A stretch of 64,000 nucleotides of DNA from Pseudomonas campi (GTDB lineage: Bacteria > Pseudomonadota > Gammaproteobacteria > Pseudomonadales > Pseudomonadaceae), in the NCBI RefSeq assembly GCF_013200955.2, contig NZ_CP053697.2, positions 1,860,001 to 1,924,000 on the forward strand. The letters are read 5' to 3'. The notes beneath the pieces were generated by a model. That model saw only the letters and a program-made list of their open reading frames with translations. It had not been told where the DNA came from and did no database searches. Made by a program: the position numbers and the translations under genes. Shown piece after piece: positions 30,037 to 38,856 of this stretch. The first letter of the stretch is position 1. Each line of letters opens with the position of its first letter.

Positions 30037-30990
30037 ATGGCTGGCATGGATCTCAACGAGTTTCACTGGTTGCTGGCCATCGTGCAGAGCATCGACGTCG
30101 GCGTGGTGGTGCTCGATCGCGAGTACCGCGTGGAGGTGTGGAACAGCTTCATGGAGAACCGTTCCGGCCGCACGGCCCACGATGCGGTGCAGAAGTCCTT
30201 CTTCAGCCTGTTTCCCGAGGTCGAGGAGCCGTGGTTCCGCCACAAGGTGGAAAGCGTGGTGACCCTCGGCACGCCGGCATTCACCATCTGGGAGCAGCGA
30301 CCCTACCTGGTGCGCTTCAAGAACTACCAGCCGATCACCGGCCAGGAAGAGTTCATGTACCAGAACACCACTATCCTGCCGCTGCAGGCGACCAACAGCG
30401 TGGTTGAACATGTCTGCCTGATCATCTACGACGTCACCAATGTCGCGGTGAACAAGCACCAGTTGCAGTCGGCCAACGACCAGCTCAAGCACCTGTCGCG
30501 CACCGATCGCCTGACCGGGTTGAACAACCGCGGGCACTGGGAAGAAGAGCTCAAGCGCGAGTACTCGCGCCATCGCCGCTACGGCAGCACGGCGGCGCTG
30601 GTGATGTTCGATATCGACCACTTCAAGAAGGTTAACGACACCTATGGTCACCAGGCGGGTGACAAGGTGATCCAGGCGGTTGCCGACGTGGTACGTAAGG
30701 AGGCGCGCGATACCGATATCGCCGGGCGCTACGGCGGCGAGGAGTTCGTCATTCTCCTGCCAGACGTCGACAGCGCCGGCGCGCGCCTGTTTGCCGAGCG
30801 CTTGCGGCAGAAGACCGAGGCGCTGCAGGTCGACTACGACGGCCAGCTGATTCCCTTCACCATCAGCCTGGGCGTCGCCGATTTGACGCAGAGCAGCAAC
30901 GACCACCAGCAACTGATCGAGTGGGCCGACCATGCGCTGTACCAGTCCAAGCGCAATGGGCGTAATCAGGTCAGCGTGCACGGCGCCTGA
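30037..30990 (+). CDS. PAS-GGDEF diguanylate cyclase
   Basis: A 317-residue cytoplasmic protein with no membrane segment. Residues about 5-135 are a PAS-type sensor (VVVLDREYRVEVWNSFMENRSG). Residues 150-315 are GGDEF with active motif GGEEF (233-237) and inhibitory RxxD site RDTD (224-227), so active c-di-GMP synthesis with feedback is expected. It starts 8 bp after the REC-CheC gene; the pair is likely a two-gene unit in which the response regulator influences the cyclase or shares its signal. Confidence 0.9.
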   Translation: MAGMDLNEFHWLLAIVQSIDVGVVVLDREYRVEVWNSFMENRSGRTAHDAVQKSFFSLFPEVEEPWFRHKVESVVTLGTPAFTIWEQRPYLVRFKNYQPITGQEEFMYQNTTILPLQATNSVVEHVCLIIYDVTNVAVNKHQLQSANDQLKHLSRTDRLTGLNNRGHWEEELKREYSRHRRYGSTAALVMFDIDHFKKVNDTYGHQAGDKVIQAVADVVRKEARDTDIAGRYGGEEFVILLPDVDSAGARLFAERLRQKTEALQVDYDGQLIPFTISLGVADLTQSSNDHQQLIEWADHALYQSKRNGRNQVSVHGA

Positions 30991-30991
30991 G

Positions 30992-32170
30992 TCAGGAGTT
31001 CGCCTCGACGGGCTCCGGCTCTGCCGGTCTGCGCAAGGCCAGCAGGGCTAGCGCCAGCAATGGCAGGATGGCCAGGTTGACCGGGTTCCAGCCGATGCCA
31101 CTGATCAGCGCGCCGGAGGCGAACGAGGCGAGCGCCGCCATCGTGCCGTTACCCAACTCCATCAGCCCCTGGGCCTGGCCACGTTCGCCCGGCGTGTGAC
31201 CCGTGCCGAGCAAGGTGGTGCCAGCCACCAGCATCAGGTTCCAGCCCATGCCCAGCAGGCAGGAGGAGATCAGGAAGTGCGCCTGTGCCTGGCCGCTCAA
31301 CGCAATGCCGGCGCTGAGGCTGACCAGAGCGATGCCGAGCAGTGCCACGCGGCGGCTGCCGAGGCGATCGACCAGGGGCCCGGCGATGAAGGCCGGCAGA
31401 AACATGCCGAGCATGTGCCACTGGATCACCTGAGCGCTGGCTTCCAGCGACAGGCCGCAGAAACTCATGGCCAGCGGCGAGGCGTTCATCACCAGATACA
31501 TGAGACCGTGGCCGATGGCAGTGGTCGCCATCGCGGCGCGCACCGGGCTCCGGCTCAGCAGTTGGCGCAGCGCCTGCCAGCCGCCATTGGCCGGGGCCGG
31601 CAAGCGCCCTTCGCGCAGACTGGCGAGCAGCAATACAGCGGCGATGGCCAGCACGGCCAGCAACAGGTAGGCGCCGACAAAGGGCGTACTCAGGAGATGG
31701 CGCGACCACAGCGTCAAGCTAGGCGCGAGCAGGGCGGCGCATACACCACCGCCGACCACCCAGGCGGTTGCCCGGCCTTGGTGTGCCGTGTCGACCGCCT
31801 CCAGCGCGGCGAAGCGGTAGTACATCGCCGAGGCCTGGTAGACGCCAATCGGCATTGCGCCCAGGCAGAACAGCAAAAAGTCCGCCTGCCACACGCCCAG
31901 TGCGCTGAGCAGGCCGCCCGCTGCACCCGCGCCGGCACCGAGCATCAACCCCGGCCGCCGCCCATGACGCTGCATGAACAGCGACAGCGGCTGGGTCGCC
32001 AGCAGATTGCCCAGCACCAGCAGGGCCAGCGGCAGGGTGGCCAGCGTATTGCTGGGTGCCAGCTGCAGGCCGACCAGCGCGGTGAGGGTGATGCCGATCA
32101 TCGCGCAGCTCCAGTACAGGGCCTGGGCGATAAACAGTTTCAGCAGGGTGGGGTTGCGCAGAAGCAGCAT
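30992..32170 (-). CDS. Major facilitator superfamily transporter
   Basis: A 392-residue membrane protein with about twelve hydrophobic segments. The loop FMQRHGRRPGLMLGA carries the MFS signature between segments 2 and 3, and a central loop (REGRLPAPANGGWQ) divides the halves. ATG 32170 has GAGGA upstream and begins the protein; the longer open frame to 32275 starts inside the DUF1272 gene. Substrate unknown. It is the last gene of a three-gene operon with DUF1272 and the GlxA-type regulator. Confidence 0.87.
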   Translation of the reverse strand: MLLLRNPTLLKLFIAQALYWSCAMIGITLTALVGLQLAPSNTLATLPLALLVLGNLLATQPLSLFMQRHGRRPGLMLGAGAGAAGGLLSALGVWQADFLLFCLGAMPIGVYQASAMYYRFAALEAVDTAHQGRATAWVVGGGVCAALLAPSLTLWSRHLLSTPFVGAYLLLAVLAIAAVLLLASLREGRLPAPANGGWQALRQLLSRSPVRAAMATTAIGHGLMYLVMNASPLAMSFCGLSLEASAQVIQWHMLGMFLPAFIAGPLVDRLGSRRVALLGIALVSLSAGIALSGQAQAHFLISSCLLGMGWNLMLVAGTTLLGTGHTPGERGQAQGLMELGNGTMAALASFASGALISGIGWNPVNLAILPLLALALLALRRPAEPEPVEANS

Positions 32171-32180
32171 GGTGACGTCC

Positions 32181-32420
32181 TCAGGCGCAGCCGCCTGGCT
32201 TGTGGATGCGCGTGCTGGAAGGGGGATTGGCGGCCAGTTTGGCGGCGGGACGAATCGGTCGGCGCAGCAGCTCACCGCCGCAGTTGGGGCAGTGACCGTG
32301 CAGGCGCTGTTCCGTGCAGTCGCGGCAGAAGGTGCATTCGAACGAGCAGATCATGGCGTCCGGCGAGTCGGGCGGCAGGTCGCGGTCGCAGCATTCGCAA
32401 CCGGGGCGTAGTTGCAGCAT
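32181..32420 (-). CDS. DUF1272 small zinc-ribbon-like protein
   Basis: A 79-residue protein. Its cysteines (CECC, CSFECTFCRDC, CPNCGGELLRRPIRP) follow the DUF1272 pattern and suggest a metal-binding ribbon. It lies 10 bp after the MFS gene start on the upstream side and 15 bp from the GlxA-like gene, so it is cotranscribed with both. Function not known. Confidence 0.87.
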   Translation of the reverse strand: MLQLRPGCECCDRDLPPDSPDAMICSFECTFCRDCTEQRLHGHCPNCGGELLRRPIRPAAKLAANPPSSTRIHKPGGCA

Positions 32421-32435
32421 GCGTATCTCTCCTGA

Positions 32436-33428
32436 TTAGGCAAAACGTTCGGCGTAGTCCTGGGGGCTGACCGCCAGGTGCTTGTGAAAGGTGCGGCGCA
32501 GGTTTTCCGGGTGGTTGAAGCCGGTCAGGCGCGCCACCGTGCTGATCGACGCGCCGCTGTCCTGCAGCAGGGCGCGCGCCGCCTCCAGGCGCAAGCGTTC
32601 CACGTAGCGACCGGGGCCCATGCCCAGCTCCTGGACGAACAGACGCGACAGGCTGCGGCTGGACAGGTTGGCCTGGCTGGCCAGGGCCTCCAGCGACAGG
32701 TCGGCCGAGAGGTTCTGTGCCATCCACTCGAGCAGGCCAAGCAGGCGTGGCGTGCGATTGGCCTGTGGGGTGAGCAGGGCGCTGAACTGCGCCTGGCCGC
32801 CAGGGCGGCGCAGGAACATCACCAGACGCCGCGCCACGGCCAGGGCCAGTGGGCGACCGAGATCGGCTTCGACCAGGGCCAGGGCCAGATCGATGCCGGC
32901 AGTGACCCCGGCCGAGGTGAAGACATGGGCCTCGCCATCACGAGCGCTGGGGTCGTAGGTATGCAGGCGATTGCCGTCCACCTCGATCTGCGGATAGGTG
33001 CGCAAGGCCTCGACATCCGCCCAGTGGGTGGTCGCCCGGCGCCCATCGAGCAGACCGGCGGCCGCCAGAATCAGGGCTCCGGAGCATACCGAACCGAGGC
33101 GGCGCACTTTGGGTTCGGCTGCTCTTAGCCACGCCAGCAGCGCTGGGTTCTGGCATTGCGCCACTTCGCCGAGGCCGCCGGGAATCAGCAGGGTATCCAG
33201 TTCGGCTGGATTGCTGTCGCGCCAGGCCTGCTCGGCAACCAGCTGGAAACCCGCCGAGGTGGCCACGGGGCCGGGTTGTTCGGCCAGCACCAGCAGACGG
33301 TAAGCGCTTGGCAGGCCCTGGCGTTGACGCTCAACATTAGCCGAGGCGAATACCTGCAACGGGCCGGTGACATCCAGGCTCATGAAGTCCGGGTAGATCA
33401 GGCAGGCAATGGTGCGTAGCGGGTCCAT
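32436..33428 (-). CDS. GlxA-family transcriptional regulator (DJ-1/PfpI domain plus AraC HTH)
   Basis: A 330-residue protein. Residues about 5-175 are a DJ-1/PfpI fold (FMSLDVTGPLQVFASANVE; nucleophile-elbow-like VCSGALILAAAGLL). Residues about 225-330 are AraC-type helix-turn-helices (LEALASQANLSSRSLSRLFVQ and ISTVARLTGFNHPENLRRTF). It probably senses a metabolite and controls the DUF1272 and MFS genes that follow. ATG 33428 is preferred over an in-frame TTG at 33443. Confidence 0.88.
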   Translation of the reverse strand: MDPLRTIACLIYPDFMSLDVTGPLQVFASANVERQRQGLPSAYRLLVLAEQPGPVATSAGFQLVAEQAWRDSNPAELDTLLIPGGLGEVAQCQNPALLAWLRAAEPKVRRLGSVCSGALILAAAGLLDGRRATTHWADVEALRTYPQIEVDGNRLHTYDPSARDGEAHVFTSAGVTAGIDLALALVEADLGRPLALAVARRLVMFLRRPGGQAQFSALLTPQANRTPRLLGLLEWMAQNLSADLSLEALASQANLSSRSLSRLFVQELGMGPGRYVERLRLEAARALLQDSGASISTVARLTGFNHPENLRRTFHKHLAVSPQDYAERFA

Positions 33429-33542
33429 GGGCGACTCTCGCAAGAAGATGAGCGCAGTCTGCGCTCGGCCCTACTTGGCGACAATGACAATAAACCCACA
33501 GATATGGACATAGCGGGCTCGGCAAGACCCGATTCACAGGCA

Positions 33543-33575
33543 ATAAAAACCCCCTCGCCTTGCGGCAGAGGGGGC
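33543..33575 (-). terminator. Terminator of the 88-residue gene (minus strand)
   Basis: Stem CCCCCTC/GAGGGGG (33550-33556 with 33568-33574) and an 11-base loop. On the minus strand it is followed by TTTTTATTG, so it serves the gene ending at 33608. Confidence 0.75.
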
Positions 33576-33607
33576 TTCGGGGTAGCGGCAGGCCGGGGCG
33601 CGGAGTG

Positions 33608-33874
33608 TTACTCCGGCATGCTCCAGGGTTCCAGGGCAAAGCCCTGGCGGCTCAGCTGCTCGCGCGACTGGATCAGTACATCGGCCAGTTGCGCCGGGTC
33701 ACGGTAGGTGCTGCTGGTGAGGCGGGCCTGGCCGACGCGGGTGTTGGTGCGGTCAATCACGGTCAGGTTGAGTTCACCGCTGCCATCCTGCTGGGTCCAG
33801 GCGACACACTGGAACGGCTGGAAGGCGCGGCCGGCAATCAAAAGTGCTTCGTTGACGCGGAGCATGGTGTTCAT
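33608..33874 (-). CDS. Small conserved-looking protein of unknown function
   Basis: An 88-residue protein. The text VNEALLIAGRAFQPFQCVAWTQQ and RTNTRVGQARLTSSTYRDPAQLADVLIQSREQLSRQG reads as a compact alpha-beta domain. I do not recognise a named family. GGAG lies 10 bases before ATG 33874; ATG 33865 is possible. It has its own terminator and a separate promoter region, so it is probably expressed alone. Confidence 0.68.
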   Translation of the reverse strand: MNTMLRVNEALLIAGRAFQPFQCVAWTQQDGSGELNLTVIDRTNTRVGQARLTSSTYRDPAQLADVLIQSREQLSRQGFALEPWSMPE

Positions 33875-34115
33875 GGGTCTGTTTCTCCAGAGGCTGCCCA
33901 ATATGCGATCTGGCCGACGAAAGCGCTTATTGCCGCGGCCTGTGCACTGTTGATGGCGAAACCTGACTGGAAAGTCACATGCTGGCGTAAAAACATAGAA
34001 ATATGTCGCATGTTCCCGTTTTCAGGCACTTTTGCCCAAGAGTGACGGGGAAAATGGAACATCGGCGGATTCTGTTTATCCTAAGCAGGCAATCCCACCA
34101 CACAGGAGTGTTTCC

Positions 34116-34307
34116 ATGGGCTCTACCTTGAGCGGTCTTCTCAGTCTCGTCATTCTGGTCCTGGATATCTGGGCGATCATCAATGTGGTGAAAAGCAACG
34201 CGGAAACCACGATGAAAGTGGTCTGGGTGCTGCTGATCGTCTTCCTTCCCGTGCTCGGCCTGATCATCTGGGCCCTGGCCGGGCCGCGTGGCAACGTTCG
34301 TCTATAA
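34116..34307 (+). CDS. Small PLDc_N-type membrane protein
   Basis: A 63-residue protein of two membrane segments. The pattern LVILVLDIWAIINVVKS, then KVVWVLLIVFLPVLGLIIWALAGPR, is the phospholipase-D N-terminal (PLDc_N) module without the catalytic domains. CAGGAG precedes ATG 34116. Such short membrane proteins are often stress- or envelope-linked, but nothing here proves it. Confidence 0.75.
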   Translation: MGSTLSGLLSLVILVLDIWAIINVVKSNAETTMKVVWVLLIVFLPVLGLIIWALAGPRGNVRL

Positions 34308-34626
34308 ACCCCTCAGGCTTCTGAACCCCGTCCTTCCTGTCGGCGTCTACCGCAGGAAGGCGTCTTCACACATCCGCTTGCAGCCTGGCGGTGGAGCCAC
34401 CCCGGTTATGCCCTTACAATGCGCGCCTTTTCATGGGCGGGTGACGGAACCTGTCCAAAGCCTGCTGCACGTCGGCCATACGGCGTTGAAATCGAACTCA
34501 GAATGCTCATTTAGCACTCGTAAACTGCGCTTCTTCGCTCGATTTCGCCTTGTCTGGCTCTAGCTCGCATGTCTTTGCACAGGTTCTCAGTCCGTCCGCA
34601 TCCACCACTTCGACGGGGGACTACCC
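34308..34626. other. Intergenic region with palindromic repeat copy A
   Basis: The 319-bp gap holds copy A of the long palindromic repeat (34447-34586). The short stretches on either side show no gene; the bases just before speE carry GGGGGA as its ribosome-binding site. Confidence 0.6.
34447..34586 (+). repeat. Long palindromic repeat, copy A (140 bp)
   Basis: Begins GAACCTGT and ends ACAGGTTC. Outer arms carry CAAAG/CTTTG, inner arms GAAATCGA/TCGATTTC. It shares GTCGGCCATAC, AATGCTCATTTA, ACTCGTAAACT and GCCTTGTCTGGCTCTAG with the other copies, in the same order. It lies upstream of speE. Confidence 0.85.
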
Positions 34627-35487
<861 letters not shown>

Positions 35488-35586
35488 ACGCCAGCAGTTC
35501 CGGCGCGCTGGAATTGGCCGGCGCGCTTCTGGACGTTGGCGGCTTGTACCGCCATGCTTAATCCAGGTGCTCAAGAGAGAGGCGTC

Positions 35587-36399
35587 ATGGCGAGCCTGCG
35601 CGTATTGATTCTGCTGGTGCTTGGCGGCTTGTCCTGCGCAGTTACTGCCGCTGAGGAGGAGTGGCCGCGGCTCAGGCTCTGTTATGAGCTTGGCGGTCTA
35701 CCGCCCTACACCCACTCACCGGCCGAGACTGCGGCAGAAGAGCCAGGGTTGATCATCGAGCTGATCCAGCAGGCCGCCTACCAGGCCAAGCTGCGTCTGG
35801 ATCTGCATCAGCAACCCTGGAAACGCTGCGTACATGAGGTGCAGCAGGGCCACAGCGATGGCCTGTTCATCGCCGTGTGGCAGCCTGATCGCGACACCTG
35901 GGGGCGTTACCCGGGTCGAGATCCCCAGCGCCAGAGCCCGGTGGATGCAAACCAACGCCTGTGGCGCGTCGAGTACCCGATCATCGTGCGCCCGGGTGGC
36001 GCCCTGCAGTGGGATGGTCAGCGCTTTTCCGGCGTACGCCATGGTGTTGGGGCGCCGCTGGGCTATGCCACCAGTCAGCGTTTGCGTGAACTCGGCGTGC
36101 TCGCCAGCGAGTCGTTGGCGCAGGCCGCGGCGCTCAGGCTGGTCGCGGCGGGGCGCCTGGATGGCTATGTGCTGGAGCGTGAGATCGCCCTTGAGCTGAT
36201 CGAGCGCCTGCAACTGCAGGAGCAATTGATGTTTCTGCCCCAGCCGCTGCTGGAAACCGACTGGTATCTGCCGCTGTCGCACCAGTTCTACAGCACTCAT
36301 CCCGAGTTGGCCGAGGGCTTCTGGCGAGCCGTGGCCGAGCAACGCCAACAGCTCGGCGCGGATCTGAGCAGGCGTTACCTGCGCCAGCCGGCGCCCTGA
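35587..36399 (+). CDS. Periplasmic solute-binding protein, family 3 type
   Basis: A 270-residue exported protein. Signal peptide MASLRVLILLVLGGLSCAVTAA is followed by LRLCYELGGLPPYTHSP and IELIQQAAYQAKLRLDLHQQPWKRC, which match family-3 extracellular solute-binding proteins used for amino acids or as signal modules. No ABC permease lies nearby, so it may be orphan. ATG 35587 follows GAGAGAGG. It is separated from speE by 99 bp. Confidence 0.8.
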   Translation: MASLRVLILLVLGGLSCAVTAAEEEWPRLRLCYELGGLPPYTHSPAETAAEEPGLIIELIQQAAYQAKLRLDLHQQPWKRCVHEVQQGHSDGLFIAVWQPDRDTWGRYPGRDPQRQSPVDANQRLWRVEYPIIVRPGGALQWDGQRFSGVRHGVGAPLGYATSQRLRELGVLASESLAQAAALRLVAAGRLDGYVLEREIALELIERLQLQEQLMFLPQPLLETDWYLPLSHQFYSTHPELAEGFWRAVAEQRQQLGADLSRRYLRQPAP

Positions 36400-36402
36400 A
36401 CC

Positions 36403-36430
36403 AAAGAGCCCGCCATGCGGCGGGCTCTTT
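36403..36430. terminator. Bidirectional intrinsic terminator
   Basis: A 12-bp stem AAAGAGCCCGCC/GGCGGGCTCTTT with an ATGC loop, T-rich on either strand. It stops the binding-protein gene (ends 36399) and the convergent chemoreceptor gene (ends 36447). Confidence 0.88.
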
Positions 36431-36446
36431 TCGACAGGGGCTTGCC

Positions 36447-37892
36447 TTACTGCTGCGCGGCTACCCGCTGGTGCAGTTGTTGCGACAGCTGTTCCAGGCG
36501 TTCTCCCAAACCCACCAGTGATTCCTGGGCGTTGAGCAGCTCGGCGCTGGCCTGGCGCTGGCGCAGGCTGGCTTCGCGCTGGGCGGCGCTGTTGTCGCGC
36601 ACCTGGGCCAACTGGCGGTGGGCCTGGTCGAGGGCCTGGCTGTGCTGGAGGATGGCGCCGGACAGGTTGGCAGTCAGGGCGGCGTTCTCGCTGAGTGCCT
36701 CACCGACACTGCAGACCTGATCGGCGCCGGTGTTGACGATCTTCTCGGACTGGCCGAGCACGCTCTGTACCGTGTCGGCCGTCTGGTTGCTGCGTTGCGA
36801 CAGGCTGCGCACTTCGTCGGCGACCACGGCAAAGCCACGTCCGTGCTCGCCGGCGCGGGCTGCCTCGATGGCCGCATTGAGCGCCAGCAGGTTGGTCTGC
36901 TGGGCGATGGCGCTGATCATCTGCATGGATTCGGCGATGCGCTGGTTGCTCTGCTGGATGGCCTGCATGCTCTGCTGGGCCTCCTGCATGCGCTGGGCGC
37001 AGGTGGTGACCTGGCCGCTGCTGTGCTGGGTGTCCTGGCTCAGCTGCTGCATCTGCGCGGTGCTGTCGGCAAGATTTTCCAGCACCTGATGCACGGCCAG
37101 GTCGAGCTGGTGCATGGCGTCGGACTGCTGTTGCACGTCGCCGTCGATGCTCTGGCAGCGCTGCCGCATGCTGTCCAGGGTCTGGTACAGCTGCACGGAG
37201 AGCTGACGCAGGTCGGCGGCGCCGTGGCGTACTTCATCGAGCAGGGCGGCCAGTTGCTGGCTGCCGGCGGTGGCGGCCTTGCCCACACGCTCGGCCTCGT
37301 CGAGGTTCCGCTGGGCACCGTCCAGGGCCTGCTGGCGCACCTTGGAGCTGTACCACTGGGCCATCCACATGGTCAGCACCGGCAGCATGTAGCCCGAATA
37401 TTCGTTGAGCATGGCGTCCCGTGGGCTCAACTCGAAGTTCGGCAGTTCGACGCCACTGCGCTGCAGGCGAATCAGCCAGAACACGAACACGATCTGCCAC
37501 ACGGCCCAGAAGGTCGCACTGCGACCACCGAGCAACAGGTAGGCGAAGCCGATGACCACCAGTGGCCAGAAGATATGCGCCGAGTGCAGGCCGCCCAGCT
37601 GATAGATAAGGATCATGGCGTAGCTGCTGATCAGCGCCATGGCCAAGTGGGCTACGCCCCGTGTCGGCAGCCAGGCGTTGCGCAGCACCAGCAGGGCCAA
37701 CGGCATGCCGATGATCAGCAGGAAGGAGCTCTGCATCAGCGCGTCGTTCCCCAGGCGGCCCCATTTGATCCCGCTGTACAAGCCAATGGTCAGGCCGCAA
37801 AAGGCGAAGAACGCCAGCATGCGGCTGAGTAGCTCTTCGCTGGGGTTGAGTTTGGTCTGCGGCATGAAGGTCGCTAAAAGGCCCTGTTGCAT
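36447..37892 (-). CDS. Methyl-accepting chemotaxis protein with N-terminal multi-span membrane domain
   Basis: A 481-residue receptor. About six hydrophobic segments (residues about 25-185) form an integral sensor with no large periplasmic loop. A coiled-coil methyl-accepting domain follows with the tip signature [30 protein letters not shown] (30 residues, shown by its key words only: [11 protein letters not shown] and ADEVRSLS). It binds CheW/CheA through this tip. GGAG is 6 bases before ATG 37892. Ligand unknown; the membrane sensor suggests an internal or membrane signal. Confidence 0.92.
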   Translation of the reverse strand: MQQGLLATFMPQTKLNPSEELLSRMLAFFAFCGLTIGLYSGIKWGRLGNDALMQSSFLLIIGMPLALLVLRNAWLPTRGVAHLAMALISSYAMILIYQLGGLHSAHIFWPLVVIGFAYLLLGGRSATFWAVWQIVFVFWLIRLQRSGVELPNFELSPRDAMLNEYSGYMLPVLTMWMAQWYSSKVRQQALDGAQRNLDEAERVGKAATAGSQQLAALLDEVRHGAADLRQLSVQLYQTLDSMRQRCQSIDGDVQQQSDAMHQLDLAVHQVLENLADSTAQMQQLSQDTQHSSGQVTTCAQRMQEAQQSMQAIQQSNQRIAESMQMISAIAQQTNLLALNAAIEAARAGEHGRGFAVVADEVRSLSQRSNQTADTVQSVLGQSEKIVNTGADQVCSVGEALSENAALTANLSGAILQHSQALDQAHRQLAQVRDNSAAQREASLRQRQASAELLNAQESLVGLGERLEQLSQQLHQRVAAQQ

Positions 37893-38230
37893 GGGGGGCT
37901 CCGTTCTTGTTGATTGCCGACACTATCGGCCGCTGACACTCGCCACTTGAGCGTGGGCGGGTGTGCGGCGCGCAGTTCGGGCGATTCGAGTGATGGCACA
38001 TGGCCTGCGTCGAGAGTACAGCGCCAAGGCCTTGGCGACGACCTATTGGCGACGAAGCACGTGTCCTGCCTTGAGCGCGCAAGCCAGTAACCACGCGGCT
38101 TCGCGTGATGCTGCCGAGCGTCTGGCCGAAAAGCCTGCAGGAAAGGCGCAATCGGCATCTGCTCTACAGCGCTTATATCCGGCGGCGGTACTCCGGGAAT
38201 CAGCGACTCATGCTAGCCGCTGACGGGCAC
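37893..38230. other. Intergenic stretch without a supported gene
   Basis: 338 bp between the start of the chemoreceptor and the end of the small lipoprotein gene. Only shadow frames are open. It must hold the receptor promoter, but I see no consensus site or stable hairpin. Confidence 0.5.
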
Positions 38231-38680
38231 TCAGTCAGGCGTCTCACAGGGCTGCAGGCGTGTCGGTTTGCTTTGCAGGACGCTTTCCAGGTGGGCCATG
38301 TCCGAGACCTCCGAAGGGGTGGTATCGGTCATGTACTGAGAAACTCTCAGTTGCGCGCTGCCCTCGGCGCTGCAGAAGCCAGCAGGCAACGAGGAGGGGA
38401 CCTGGAGCAAGGCGAAGGCCTGCGGCTGATTGCTGAAACAGAACCAGGGCATGCGCTCATCGTCGGCACTGCGCGGGATCTTTGCGGCGCTGCTGCCTTG
38501 CGGGTAGAAGCACAGGCCGTGGTTGAACTCGTCTTCGGCGAAAAACTGGAACTGGCCGGAAACCGTCAGGGTGCCGCTGTAATAGCTCTGGAAACCGTCC
38601 TGACGTTGCAACTGCAGGCCGTCGGCGCTGGCCAGGTTGCACGCGCCCAGGAGTGCGAGCAGGAGAATAGTATTGCGCAT
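38231..38680 (-). CDS. Small lipoprotein of unknown function
   Basis: A 149-residue protein. A signal ends in lipobox LLGAC, then a mature domain with several cysteines (LCFYPQG, MPWFCFSNQ, GFCSAEGSA and LQPCETPD). The paired cysteines suggest disulfides in the periplasm. No family recognised. AAGGA precedes ATG 38680. Confidence 0.72.
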   Translation of the reverse strand: MRNTILLLALLGACNLASADGLQLQRQDGFQSYYSGTLTVSGQFQFFAEDEFNHGLCFYPQGSSAAKIPRSADDERMPWFCFSNQPQAFALLQVPSSLPAGFCSAEGSAQLRVSQYMTDTTPSEVSDMAHLESVLQSKPTRLQPCETPD

Positions 38681-38856
38681 GGGGCTTCCTTGCTGAAGAG
38701 CTGATCCGTTTGAGGGGCTGAACCTAACAGGCGCGTATGGGGTCTGTCAGTCCGTTCGACAAAAAATTCACGGGCCATCACGCAACCTAGGCCAATAGTT
38801 GTGCCGCGTGCTCTGGCCCGGCTGCTCGCTCATTTTTCGTCTGGATTGCCTCTTCC

